Positions 19,501 through 27,839 of a DNA stretch of 64,000 nucleotides are shown here, piece after piece. The stretch lies in assembly GCA_024655965.1 (NCBI GenBank), contig JANLFL010000002.1:186001-250000 (forward strand), written 5' to 3'. Position 1 is the stretch's first letter. Each line of letters begins with the position of its first letter. The notes below the pieces were generated by a model. That model saw only the letters and a list, made by a program, of their open reading frames with translations, was not told where the DNA came from and ran no database searches. Source of the DNA: Caldisericota bacterium (GTDB lineage: Bacteria; Caldisericota; JANLFM01). Both the position numbers and the translations under genes were made by a program.

Positions 19501-19700
19501 TCCCCGAGGAGCTCGCCCGCTTCGCTCCCCTGCTCAAGGCGCATTCCCTTCTCCTATTAGAGGGGGAGGTAAACGAGAGAGATGGGGAAAAGAGCCTGGC
19601 GGTCACGGACTTAAAATTCCTGAGCCTGAGGAAGGAAGAAAGGCAGTTTTTGAGGGAGAATAATTATTGGGAAGGGACATGGAGGAAGGTTGCCGGATGA
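16554..19700 (+). CDS. dnaE2: DNA polymerase III alpha-like, DnaE2/ImuC-type (error-prone)
   Basis: GTG start 16554 after [72 protein letters not shown], OB fold; 1048 aa. Confidence 0.9.
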   Translation: [1048 protein letters not shown]

Positions 19701-20887
19701 AGAAAAGGAGAATAATTCACGTGGACATGGATGCCTTCTTCGCTTCGGTGGAGGAGTTGGATAACCCGTCCCTTTCGGGCAAGCCGGTGATCGTGGGGGG
19801 ACACCAGACGAAAAGGGGGGTAGTTTCTTCCGCAAATTACCTGGCCCGCTCATACGGGGTGAAAGCAGCAATGCCCTTATGGCAGGCAAAGCAGCTCTGC
19901 CCTGATGGTGTTTTCCTTCCGGTCCGAATGCACAGGTATGCGGAGATCTCCCGCAAATTCCTGGGGATTTTTCTGGATTACACCCCCCTTGTGGAGCCGA
20001 TGGGATTCGACGAGGCCTATCTGGATGTCACCGGCTCCGAGCACCTCTTCGGGGAAGCCCGGGAAATGGGGAGAGAGATACAGAGGAGGGTGAAGGAGGA
20101 AATTGGGCTTTCCTGCTCAGTCGGAATCTCCTACAACAAGTTCCTGGCAAAAATCGCCTCGGGATGGAAAAAACCAGGGGGACTATTCCAAATCCTGGAG
20201 GAGGACGCCCTGGAGTTCTTAAAGGATTTGCCTTTGGAGGAACTCCCGGGGGTGGGCTATGCCACGAGGAAACGCCTGGAGCGAATGGGTTTGAAAAAAG
20301 TGGGGGAACTCTGCCTGGTTCCCTTAGAGATCCTCCAGGCGGAATTCGGGAAGCTCGCCCTGGACATGCTCAATTTCGCAAAAGGGGTCGACCCCAGGCC
20401 AGTTCTTCCGGTATGGGAGAGAAAGTCCCTCGGTGAAGAGGCAACCTTCGAGGAGGATCTCTCCGATCTTGACAAACTTCTGGCTTTTCTCCTGGAAGCC
20501 AGCGACCGACTGGGAAAAACCTTGAGGGAGGAGGGGCGCAAGGCGCGAAGGATCACCTTAAAGGTTCGCTTTCCCAATTTCAAAACCATCACCCGCTCCC
20601 TGACCCTTCCTCATCCCACCGATATCGACGACGAGATTTTTCAGGCTGCTAAATCCCTCCTTTTTAAAAGCCCTCCAAAAAGGGTGAGGCTGCTTGGATT
20701 GCAACTTTCCGGACTGACGCCCTACAGCGAGGGTTTTCTTTTCCCGGATTCCTTAAAACGAAGCGAGGCTTTGCTTCTGGCAATTGACCGCATAAAATTC
20801 AAATACGGGGAGGGAGCGATCTCCAGGGCGGTGGCTCTGAAAAAGGGCAAGGAAGGGAAAAGTCCCCCTCCCAGAAAATCTCCCTGA
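19697..20887 (+). CDS. dinB: Y-family DNA polymerase IV (DinB)
   Basis: HVDMDAFFASVEE, MGFDEAYLDVTG, SVGISYNKFLAKIASGWKKPGG; ATGA overlap with dnaE2. Confidence 0.95.
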   Translation: MKKRRIIHVDMDAFFASVEELDNPSLSGKPVIVGGHQTKRGVVSSANYLARSYGVKAAMPLWQAKQLCPDGVFLPVRMHRYAEISRKFLGIFLDYTPLVEPMGFDEAYLDVTGSEHLFGEAREMGREIQRRVKEEIGLSCSVGISYNKFLAKIASGWKKPGGLFQILEEDALEFLKDLPLEELPGVGYATRKRLERMGLKKVGELCLVPLEILQAEFGKLALDMLNFAKGVDPRPVLPVWERKSLGEEATFEEDLSDLDKLLAFLLEASDRLGKTLREEGRKARRITLKVRFPNFKTITRSLTLPHPTDIDDEIFQAAKSLLFKSPPKRVRLLGLQLSGLTPYSEGFLFPDSLKRSEALLLAIDRIKFKYGEGAISRAVALKKGKEGKSPPPRKSP

Positions 20888-20928
20888 GGGCAATTCAGAC
20901 CAGAAAATTAATCTGATAAAATATATTC

Positions 20929-21987
20929 ATGGCCCTGGACAATGTTTCAAGGATTGAGGCCCTTGATCCTGGAGGGATGCTCGATACCGCATTTCACCTG
21001 GCAGAGGACATCGAGTCCGCCTCAAAATTGGAATTCCCTTCCATCCCCGCCTTCACTGTCTCCAAAATTTTCTTTTCGGGGACTGGAGGTGGATCCCGTT
21101 CCTCCTTCGATCTCCTCCGCTCCTTCCTCCTCGATAGGCTTCCCCTACCCCTTTATGTTCATCAGGGTTATGATTTACCCGGTTTTGTAGATTCCCAAAC
21201 ACTGGCAATCTTCATGAGCCACTCCGGGAACACCGAAGAGGTACTCTCCTGCTTTAACCAGGCCCTTTCCCGGACAAAAAACATTGTGGTTATCACCGGA
21301 GGGGGAGAGGCAGAAAAAATCGCCCTCAAGGAAGGCCTCCCATTGATTAAGGTCCCCATAGGAATGGAAGCCCGTTCGGCAATCGGCTTTCTATTCCTCT
21401 CGCTCCTCAGGCTCCTCTCCCGGATTTTCCCGGGGATATGGAATCAGGAGGAAACCGGTGAGGTGGTTGAGAACCTGAAAAAGGAGAGGGAGAGCTTAAA
21501 AAAAGAAACCCCGGTTTTTTTAAACCCCGCCAAAAAAATGGCCCTAAAACTCCAGGGGAAAATTCCCTTAATCTACGGTTTCGCCGGTTTTTCCGAGGGG
21601 ATCGCCCTCCGGTTCCAAAGGCAGCTTGCGGAAAACGGGAAGGCCCTTTCCCACGCTAATCTCCTCCCCGATATGCATCACGATGAGATCGTTGGCTTTC
21701 AAGACCCTTTCTACTGCCAGCAATCAATCGGGATATTGATCAGGGATTTTTTCGAGCCTGAGAAAATTTGCCTCCGTTTCAAGGTCACCAGGGCGATCTT
21801 CGGGGAGAAGGGGATCCCCTTCCTGGAGGTTTTCCCGGGAAACCGTGGTTCAAAGCTCTCCCGGATGTTCTCCCTTGTCCAGCTATTAGATTTTGTCTCA
21901 CTCTATTTCGGGATCGTGCGAGGATTCAACCCCAAGGACGTGAGAATCATCGGCGATATCAAGGATAAGATGAGGACGGAATTATGA
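20929..21987 (+). CDS. SIS domain protein, bifunctional phosphoglucose/phosphomannose isomerase-like
   Basis: SGTGGGSRSSFDLL, MSHSGNTEEVLSCF, ITGGGEAEKIA, C-terminal NLLPDMHHDEIVGF. Confidence 0.85.
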   Translation: MALDNVSRIEALDPGGMLDTAFHLAEDIESASKLEFPSIPAFTVSKIFFSGTGGGSRSSFDLLRSFLLDRLPLPLYVHQGYDLPGFVDSQTLAIFMSHSGNTEEVLSCFNQALSRTKNIVVITGGGEAEKIALKEGLPLIKVPIGMEARSAIGFLFLSLLRLLSRIFPGIWNQEETGEVVENLKKERESLKKETPVFLNPAKKMALKLQGKIPLIYGFAGFSEGIALRFQRQLAENGKALSHANLLPDMHHDEIVGFQDPFYCQQSIGILIRDFFEPEKICLRFKVTRAIFGEKGIPFLEVFPGNRGSKLSRMFSLVQLLDFVSLYFGIVRGFNPKDVRIIGDIKDKMRTEL

Positions 21988-22079
21988 AGACCCTGATCGC
22001 TGAAGACAGCCCCACATTCAGGAATTTTCGACAAACTTCTGGTTTTTCTGGGGACTTTAGCCATCTCTTTTTCCCATGA
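21984..22079 (+). pseudogene. Remnant of a response-regulator (REC) N-terminus
   Basis: Short ORF MKTLIAEDSPTFRNFRQTSGFSGDFSHLFFP*; MKTLIAEDSPTFR is a typical REC beta1/acid pocket start, then truncated. Confidence 0.45.
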
Positions 22080-22127
22080 CATTGAAATCGGTGAGAGTAA
22101 TAGAAAAAAATCAAAAAACAAAAATAA

Positions 22128-23108
22128 ATGGAAATGACGGGTAACATCGGGATCGGAATCGACCTGGGGGGGACGAAGATCTGCGGAATCCTCCTGGATG
22201 AGGAAGGGAGGATCCTGAAAAGGGTTGATGGGAGCACCGGGGACCCCAACTCGGAGGAAACGGTTCTTAAAAACCTTTTTCAGGTCATCGATGATCTGAA
22301 AGAGAACTTCCCGGTTGCCTCCATCGGCATAGGTTGCGCGGGCCCTGACGACTTTTTCAACCAGTTGGTGGTCACCTCTCCAAATTTGCCATTCATAAAG
22401 AATTACCCATTGCAGAGAATCGTCCAGGACCGGTTCGGGATTCTCACCGTGGTGGACAACGACGTGAAAACAGCAGCCCTGGCGGAGCTGGTTTTAGGGA
22501 AGGGCAAGGACTTTCAACCCTTTTTCTTCATCACCCTGGGAACGGGAATCGGGGGGGCACTTGTCTACGATGGGAAAATTTATCGGGGGGCTTCCAATAC
22601 TGCGGGGGAAATCGGTCATACGGTCTTCGACCTGGAAAGCAAGGAGATGTGCGGTTGCGGAAAATACGGTTGCCTGGAAGTACTTTCTTCGGGAACTGCG
22701 ATCCGCCGCTTCGTACTTCAAGGGATGAGGAATGGTTTCCCGTCCAAATTGAAGGGGGTCCCGGAGGAATTGATTGATGCCCGTTTGATCGCCCAGAAAG
22801 CCCGGGAGGGGGATGAGCTCTCCCGAAATGCCTTCCTCCGCGCTGGATTCTGGCTGGGGGTTGCTTTTTCCTCGCTTGTTCAGATCCTCAACCCGAAAGC
22901 GATCATCATCGGAGGGGGGATGTCCGAGGCCTGGGACCTGATGGAGGAAAAGGTCAAGGAAACATTGGTCCGGCTGACCATGGAATTTCCCCGGGGTAAC
23001 CTTCGAATTTTTAAATCAACCCATGGACCACTTTCCGGGGCAATTGGAGCTGCGCTCCTTGGAATGAGGCCAAAAAATAGGGGGCCATTGAATGGCCCCC
23101 CTGAGTGA
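22128..23108 (+). CDS. ROK family glucokinase-like sugar kinase
   Basis: GIDLGGTKICGILLD, ITLGTGIGGALVYDGKIYRG, GEIGHTVFD, CGCGKYGCLEVLSSG. Confidence 0.93.
   Translation: MEMTGNIGIGIDLGGTKICGILLDEEGRILKRVDGSTGDPNSEETVLKNLFQVIDDLKENFPVASIGIGCAGPDDFFNQLVVTSPNLPFIKNYPLQRIVQDRFGILTVVDNDVKTAALAELVLGKGKDFQPFFFITLGTGIGGALVYDGKIYRGASNTAGEIGHTVFDLESKEMCGCGKYGCLEVLSSGTAIRRFVLQGMRNGFPSKLKGVPEELIDARLIAQKAREGDELSRNAFLRAGFWLGVAFSSLVQILNPKAIIIGGGMSEAWDLMEEKVKETLVRLTMEFPRGNLRIFKSTHGPLSGAIGAALLGMRPKNRGPLNGPPE
23070..23103 (-). terminator. Intrinsic terminator for the minus-strand ferritin-like gene
   Basis: Minus strand GGGGGCCATTCAATGGCCCCCTATTTTTT, embedded in the 3' end of the ROK CDS. Confidence 0.7.
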
Positions 23109-23120
23109 AATCCAGGTCGT

Positions 23121-23609
23121 TTACTTAAAAGATTTTAGATCCTCTAAAAGAACCTCCAGATCCTCCTCGTGTTCTACCTCGTCCTCAAGAATCTCAATTA
23201 AAAGGTGCATGGTGACGATATCCCTGTTCCCCAGGAACTCTATCAGCTTCTGGTAAGTGGAGATCGCGCATTGCTCACCCTTGATGTTTTGAATAAGCAG
23301 TTTCTGGGTATCGGGATCCTCCGGGGCATCGTATCCGCAATTTGTAAGTTTGTACCAGTCCTCGGGCTTAATGACCGGAGTTCCCCCGAGCTGGATGATC
23401 CTCTTTGCAAGAATTTCGGCGTGCTGAAATTCCTCTTGAGCGTGCTGGGAAAGCTCCTTTTCGACTTCACCGTGCATTTTCCCTTTGGAAACAAGGGCCC
23501 CCACCCAGTACTGGTAGAAGGCGAGCCACTCATCGGAAAGTGCTTTGTTTAACAGGTTAATTAACTCCTTAACATCAACCCCCACAATTTCTCTTCCTTT
23601 TGTTCCCAT
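23121..23609 (-). CDS. Ferritin-like/bacterioferritin-type protein
   Basis: LNKALSDEWLAFYQYWVGA, EFQHAEILAKRIIQLGG, GEQCAISTYQKL, EDEVEHEEDLE di-iron motifs. Confidence 0.85.
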   Translation of the reverse strand: MGTKGREIVGVDVKELINLLNKALSDEWLAFYQYWVGALVSKGKMHGEVEKELSQHAQEEFQHAEILAKRIIQLGGTPVIKPEDWYKLTNCGYDAPEDPDTQKLLIQNIKGEQCAISTYQKLIEFLGNRDIVTMHLLIEILEDEVEHEEDLEVLLEDLKSFK

Positions 23610-23885
23610 TTTTTCCTCCTTTTCAATCTTTTAATTTAATAACCGTTAAAAAGGAGTGGTTATTCCCGGGCATTCTTTCCTTTCCCTTTTCCCCAAGAAG
23701 GATTTCGTATTTTTATCCATCGGTTCCGGAAATCCCAAAAATTTGGGAATGATTGAAATTTATGACAAAAGACTTTTTCTCTGGAAACGCCCAGGTCCCA
23801 AATTCATTTAAGGGTTTTATATAATATCCTTGTGGCCAAGGAGAATAGGCCTCCGCAACCAGCTATAACCTTCAGGAGGGAAAGA

Positions 23886-25253
23886 ATGAGAATCTTTTCA
23901 TCGCTGGGGCTTGACGAAATCTATTCCTTCAAGAAAAGCATCCGTTGGACCTTCGTCCTTTTGATGTGCATGTCAGTCATCCTTCTTGCGGACCAGAATG
24001 TGATGTCCCCCAACATCGAAGAAATAGAAGGGGAATTTCAAATCACCGACCGGGAGATCGGGCTTGTGGGCTCGGCTTTCACCCTTGTGGCTGCGGTTGT
24101 CACGCTTCTCTGGGGATACCTTTCCGACAAGTTCTCCAGAAAATGGCTCCTGGTGGGGGCGATTCTGGTGGGGGAAATACCCTGCTTTCTTACGGGGTTC
24201 GCCCGAAACTACTCTGAACTTTTAGCTTTAAGGGTCTTGACCGGGATCGGCATTGGAGGGATGGTCCCGGTGACTTTCTCCCTTTTAGGGGACCTGTTCA
24301 CGGAAAAACAGAGGGCAACCGCCCAAGCCTGGTACCAAGCAGTAACCGCAGTGGGAACTCTTCTGGGGATGGTTGTCGCCGGCTTCCTGGGACCGGCCCT
24401 GGGATGGCGCATCCCCTTCTTCGTGGTCTCCGCCCCCAACTTCCTCTTCCTCCTGGGCTTGATTTTCTTCTCCGGGGAACCCAAAAGAGGGGGAGGGGAG
24501 CAGGAAATCAAGGACCTGGTTCTCTCAGGAAAGGAATACAAATCCCACTTAAAGTTGAAGGATTACCTGAACTTAGTTAAGACTCCCTCGAATATCTGGC
24601 TCTTCCTCCAGGGGATCCCCGGGACGGTTGCCTGGGGGATACTCCCCTTTTACATCATCGCCTTCTATCAGAGGCACAAAGGCTTTTCTGTGGAACTGGG
24701 GACAATCCTGATGCTCGTTTTAGGGATCGGAGTAATACTTGGAAAACTCCTGGGGGGGATAGTGGGAAACAAGCTCTATAACAGGGACAAGCGCCTTCTC
24801 CCAATTTTCAACGGAGCGACAACGCTTTTGGGGATCATCCCCTTGTTCATCACCCTCTCCTGGCCAGCCCCGGAAAATCCCAATTTTTCCTCCCTTATCG
24901 GACCCGCAGCTTTCGGTTTCCTGGGAGCGGCAATCCTTTCCATCGCCGGCCCCAATGTCCAGGCAATGCTCATGAACGTGAACCCTCCAGAATACCGGGG
25001 GGCGATCTCCTCGATCTTCAACTTGACCGACTCGATTGGCGCGGGCTTTGGACCGTTTATCGGAGGGCTCTTGTCCACCGCCAGGGACCTGGACTTTGCC
25101 ATGAAAACCTCCACCCTCTTCTGGATCCCCTGTGGAATCCTTTTCTTCGTCCTGGTCAAATACCTTCCCCTGGATGCGGAAAAACTCCGCAGGAAAATGT
25201 CAATGGTGAGGGTGGAGATGGAGGCAGATAATAGTGGTGAACCTGGAATATAA
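23886..25253 (+). CDS. MFS transporter (spinster-like)
   Basis: 12 TM; GYLSDKFSRKWLL; LRVLTGIGIGGMVPVTFSLLGDLF. ATG 23886 has GGAGGG upstream. Confidence 0.9.
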   Translation: MRIFSSLGLDEIYSFKKSIRWTFVLLMCMSVILLADQNVMSPNIEEIEGEFQITDREIGLVGSAFTLVAAVVTLLWGYLSDKFSRKWLLVGAILVGEIPCFLTGFARNYSELLALRVLTGIGIGGMVPVTFSLLGDLFTEKQRATAQAWYQAVTAVGTLLGMVVAGFLGPALGWRIPFFVVSAPNFLFLLGLIFFSGEPKRGGGEQEIKDLVLSGKEYKSHLKLKDYLNLVKTPSNIWLFLQGIPGTVAWGILPFYIIAFYQRHKGFSVELGTILMLVLGIGVILGKLLGGIVGNKLYNRDKRLLPIFNGATTLLGIIPLFITLSWPAPENPNFSSLIGPAAFGFLGAAILSIAGPNVQAMLMNVNPPEYRGAISSIFNLTDSIGAGFGPFIGGLLSTARDLDFAMKTSTLFWIPCGILFFVLVKYLPLDAEKLRRKMSMVRVEMEADNSGEPGI

Positions 25254-26913
25254 CGGGGGAAGGGTCCTCCTTTCAACTAAAGATCTTCCATTTACAAATG
25301 GCCTGGATCAGGAGGGAATCAAAGTCTCCCTGTCCTTTGAAGAAGAGAGGATTTGGGGAGAAATATCCCAAAAGAAGGGGGATATCGTGGAGAGGGTTGA
25401 ACTGGAATTTGAAATCAAGGGGGAGTTTACCTTTTTCAAGAACGGTTTCCAGTCCTGGTCCCCTTCCTGCGAGGTTAAAGGAAATTTAAGAGAGCCCAAG
25501 GTCCTGATTAAATCCCTCCGTCTACACTGGGACGACCCGGGGTATCTAGAGGAGGTTCCCTATTTTTCCAGGTCCCACTTTTTCACCTACTTGAAGGGCC
25601 AAGACGGCTACCTTTTCCTGGAAGCCAGGGACCTCCCAATTCCGCTCGTTCATTTCCTTTTTCAGGGGAAAAAATTGAAAGTAGTCTCCGAGATCTGCAA
25701 AAGCGGCCCCATCAGTTTTCCCTTTCTCGATTTAAAAATTGAGCGTTTTACCAGCCTTAAACCCGGAAGCCGGAGGGAAAAAAGGGTCTTCGGGTGGACA
25801 AGCTGGTACTATTACTTTCAAAGAGTTCGCCCCGAAGACGTGGAATTTAACCTCGACCTTTCCCGCAAATTTCCTTTTCCCCTCGATTACTTCCAGATAG
25901 ATGACGGCTGGGAAAGGGCAATTGGCGACTGGGAGGAAAACGAAAAGTTCCGGGGGAAATTAGGAGGGCTGGCCCAAAAAATCCGGGATAAGGGATACAA
26001 AGCTGGGATCTGGCTTGCCCCCTTCATCGTGGAAAAAAGAGCGGAAAATTTCAGAAAAAGGGAGTGGCTCCTTAAGGGTAAAGAGGGAAAACCCCTGGTT
26101 GCGGGCTTCAACCCAGTATGGGGAGGCCACTTTTTCGCCCTGGATCCCACCCACCCAGAAGTTCAGGAATACCTCAAGGAAAGGATTTCCTACTTCCGAG
26201 GACTGGGATTCGACTTCTTCAAAATGGACTATTTGTACTCCCTCGCCCTTCCGGGAACCCGTTTTAAGGAGAACCTCTCGCGGAGGGAGGCAATCGGGGT
26301 CGGCCTGGAAATTCTTCGCTCCGCCTGTGGAAGCGGCGAAATTCTGGGATGCGGGGGGCCCCTCCTCAATTCGACAATTTACAATTTCCTGAGGATTGGT
26401 CCGGATACCGCTGACTGCTGGGAAAACAAGATTATCCGCCTGGCAGGACACATCGGGGGAGTTGAGGCAAAAGGATCTCTTTCCAATACCATCAATCGAT
26501 TCTTCCTGGACGGGAAGTGGTGGAATTCCGATCCCGACGTCCTGATTCTGCGGAAAGGAAAAATGTCCCCCCAACAGAGGCGGACCCTAATCCTTTCCAA
26601 CTTCTTCCTCTCTAGGTTCCACTTTTACTCCGACCCTCTGGACCGAGTGCCCAAAGAAACCTTGAAGCTGCTTGAAGAACTTAAGGCCTACCAGGACTTC
26701 GTCCTGAACGAGGGGATCCCCGGCGATTTCTTCACATTCAGGGGAGAATGCGCGGGAAAGGAGATTCTGGGCTTCATCAACCTGGAAGCCCTACCCCATT
26801 CCCTGAACATTCCACCGGGGTATCGGGAAATATTTTCACAGGGAAAGGGCGAAACCCTCCTTCCCTTTCAAACGAGAATATTTTCCAGGGAGAAAGGGGC
26901 AGCGGAAGGATGA
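25234..26913 (+). CDS. GH36 alpha-galactosidase-like (melibiase)
   Basis: FGWTSWYYYFQ, FQIDDGWERAIGDWEEN, AGIWLAPF, FFKMDYLYS, ILGCGGPLLNS..RIGPDTADCW. Confidence 0.9.
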   Translation: MVNLEYNGGRVLLSTKDLPFTNGLDQEGIKVSLSFEEERIWGEISQKKGDIVERVELEFEIKGEFTFFKNGFQSWSPSCEVKGNLREPKVLIKSLRLHWDDPGYLEEVPYFSRSHFFTYLKGQDGYLFLEARDLPIPLVHFLFQGKKLKVVSEICKSGPISFPFLDLKIERFTSLKPGSRREKRVFGWTSWYYYFQRVRPEDVEFNLDLSRKFPFPLDYFQIDDGWERAIGDWEENEKFRGKLGGLAQKIRDKGYKAGIWLAPFIVEKRAENFRKREWLLKGKEGKPLVAGFNPVWGGHFFALDPTHPEVQEYLKERISYFRGLGFDFFKMDYLYSLALPGTRFKENLSRREAIGVGLEILRSACGSGEILGCGGPLLNSTIYNFLRIGPDTADCWENKIIRLAGHIGGVEAKGSLSNTINRFFLDGKWWNSDPDVLILRKGKMSPQQRRTLILSNFFLSRFHFYSDPLDRVPKETLKLLEELKAYQDFVLNEGIPGDFFTFRGECAGKEILGFINLEALPHSLNIPPGYREIFSQGKGETLLPFQTRIFSREKGAAEG

Positions 26914-27827
26914 TCCTCGTCCTGACGATCAACCTTGCCATCGATAAGGTGGCAACGGTGGAAAAATTTCAGAAAGGGAAGGAAAACCGAATCCGCATCG
27001 TCTCCTCCCTTCCCGGAGGAAAGGGGGCCAATGTTTCCCGGGCTTTAAGGTGCTTGAAGGAGGAGGTCTGCCTTTGCGGTTTTATCGGGGGGAAAAACGG
27101 GGAATTTATCGAGGAAGGCTTGAAGCGGGAAGGGATCTTCCCTCTGTTATTCCCCATCGAAGAGGAAAACCGGGTTTGCTTGATCGTAAAAGAAAGTACG
27201 GGAAAGGTTACGGAAATCTACGAGATCGGTCCTCAGGTGGAGGAGGAAATCCAGGAGGAATTTTACTCCTATTTTCGTGGGCTATGGGCCGATTTCTCTT
27301 GGGTGGTGATTTCCGGGAGCCTTCCCCCCGGGTTCCCGGATGATTATTACGCAAAGCTCTTGAAGGGAAGAAAGGGAAAAAGGGTCTTCTTCGATTTTTA
27401 CAGCCTTCCGCTCCTTAAAGCCCTCGAAGAAGGGGCTTTCTTGCTCAAAATCAACGAACGGGAATTCAGGAGGACCTTTGGGGGGTCCGATTTTCTTGGA
27501 AAGTTAAAAAGCTTGCCCCACAAATTTCCCATCCAGCATGCGGTCGTGACCCTGGGAGAAAGGGGGGCAATTGGGACAGATGGGAAAAGGTGCTTCCGGG
27601 TGATCCCCTCCTATAAAGCCGAGGTCCTCTGTCCCGTCGGGGCAGGGGACGCTTTCATGGGTGGCCTGGTTCACGCTTTCCGGGAAGGGTGGGACTTTAA
27701 AGAAGCCATGATTTTTGGGACCGCCACTTCTGTGTCCAATTTGGGTTTCTGGGAGGGGGGAAGGGTTGATCCCCTGGAGGTTTCAAAAATCATTGAAGGA
27801 AAGGCGCTAAAAATTGAGGAACTTTGA
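26910..27827 (+). CDS. PfkB family sugar kinase (1-phosphofructokinase/tagatose-6-P kinase-like)
   Basis: LPGGKGANVSRALRCL, VVISGSLPPGFPDDYYA, CPVGAGDAFMGGLVHAF; ATGA overlap with GH36 so start is 26910. Confidence 0.9.
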   Translation: MILVLTINLAIDKVATVEKFQKGKENRIRIVSSLPGGKGANVSRALRCLKEEVCLCGFIGGKNGEFIEEGLKREGIFPLLFPIEEENRVCLIVKESTGKVTEIYEIGPQVEEEIQEEFYSYFRGLWADFSWVVISGSLPPGFPDDYYAKLLKGRKGKRVFFDFYSLPLLKALEEGAFLLKINEREFRRTFGGSDFLGKLKSLPHKFPIQHAVVTLGERGAIGTDGKRCFRVIPSYKAEVLCPVGAGDAFMGGLVHAFREGWDFKEAMIFGTATSVSNLGFWEGGRVDPLEVSKIIEGKALKIEEL

Positions 27828-27839
27828 GGAAAAAGGAGG

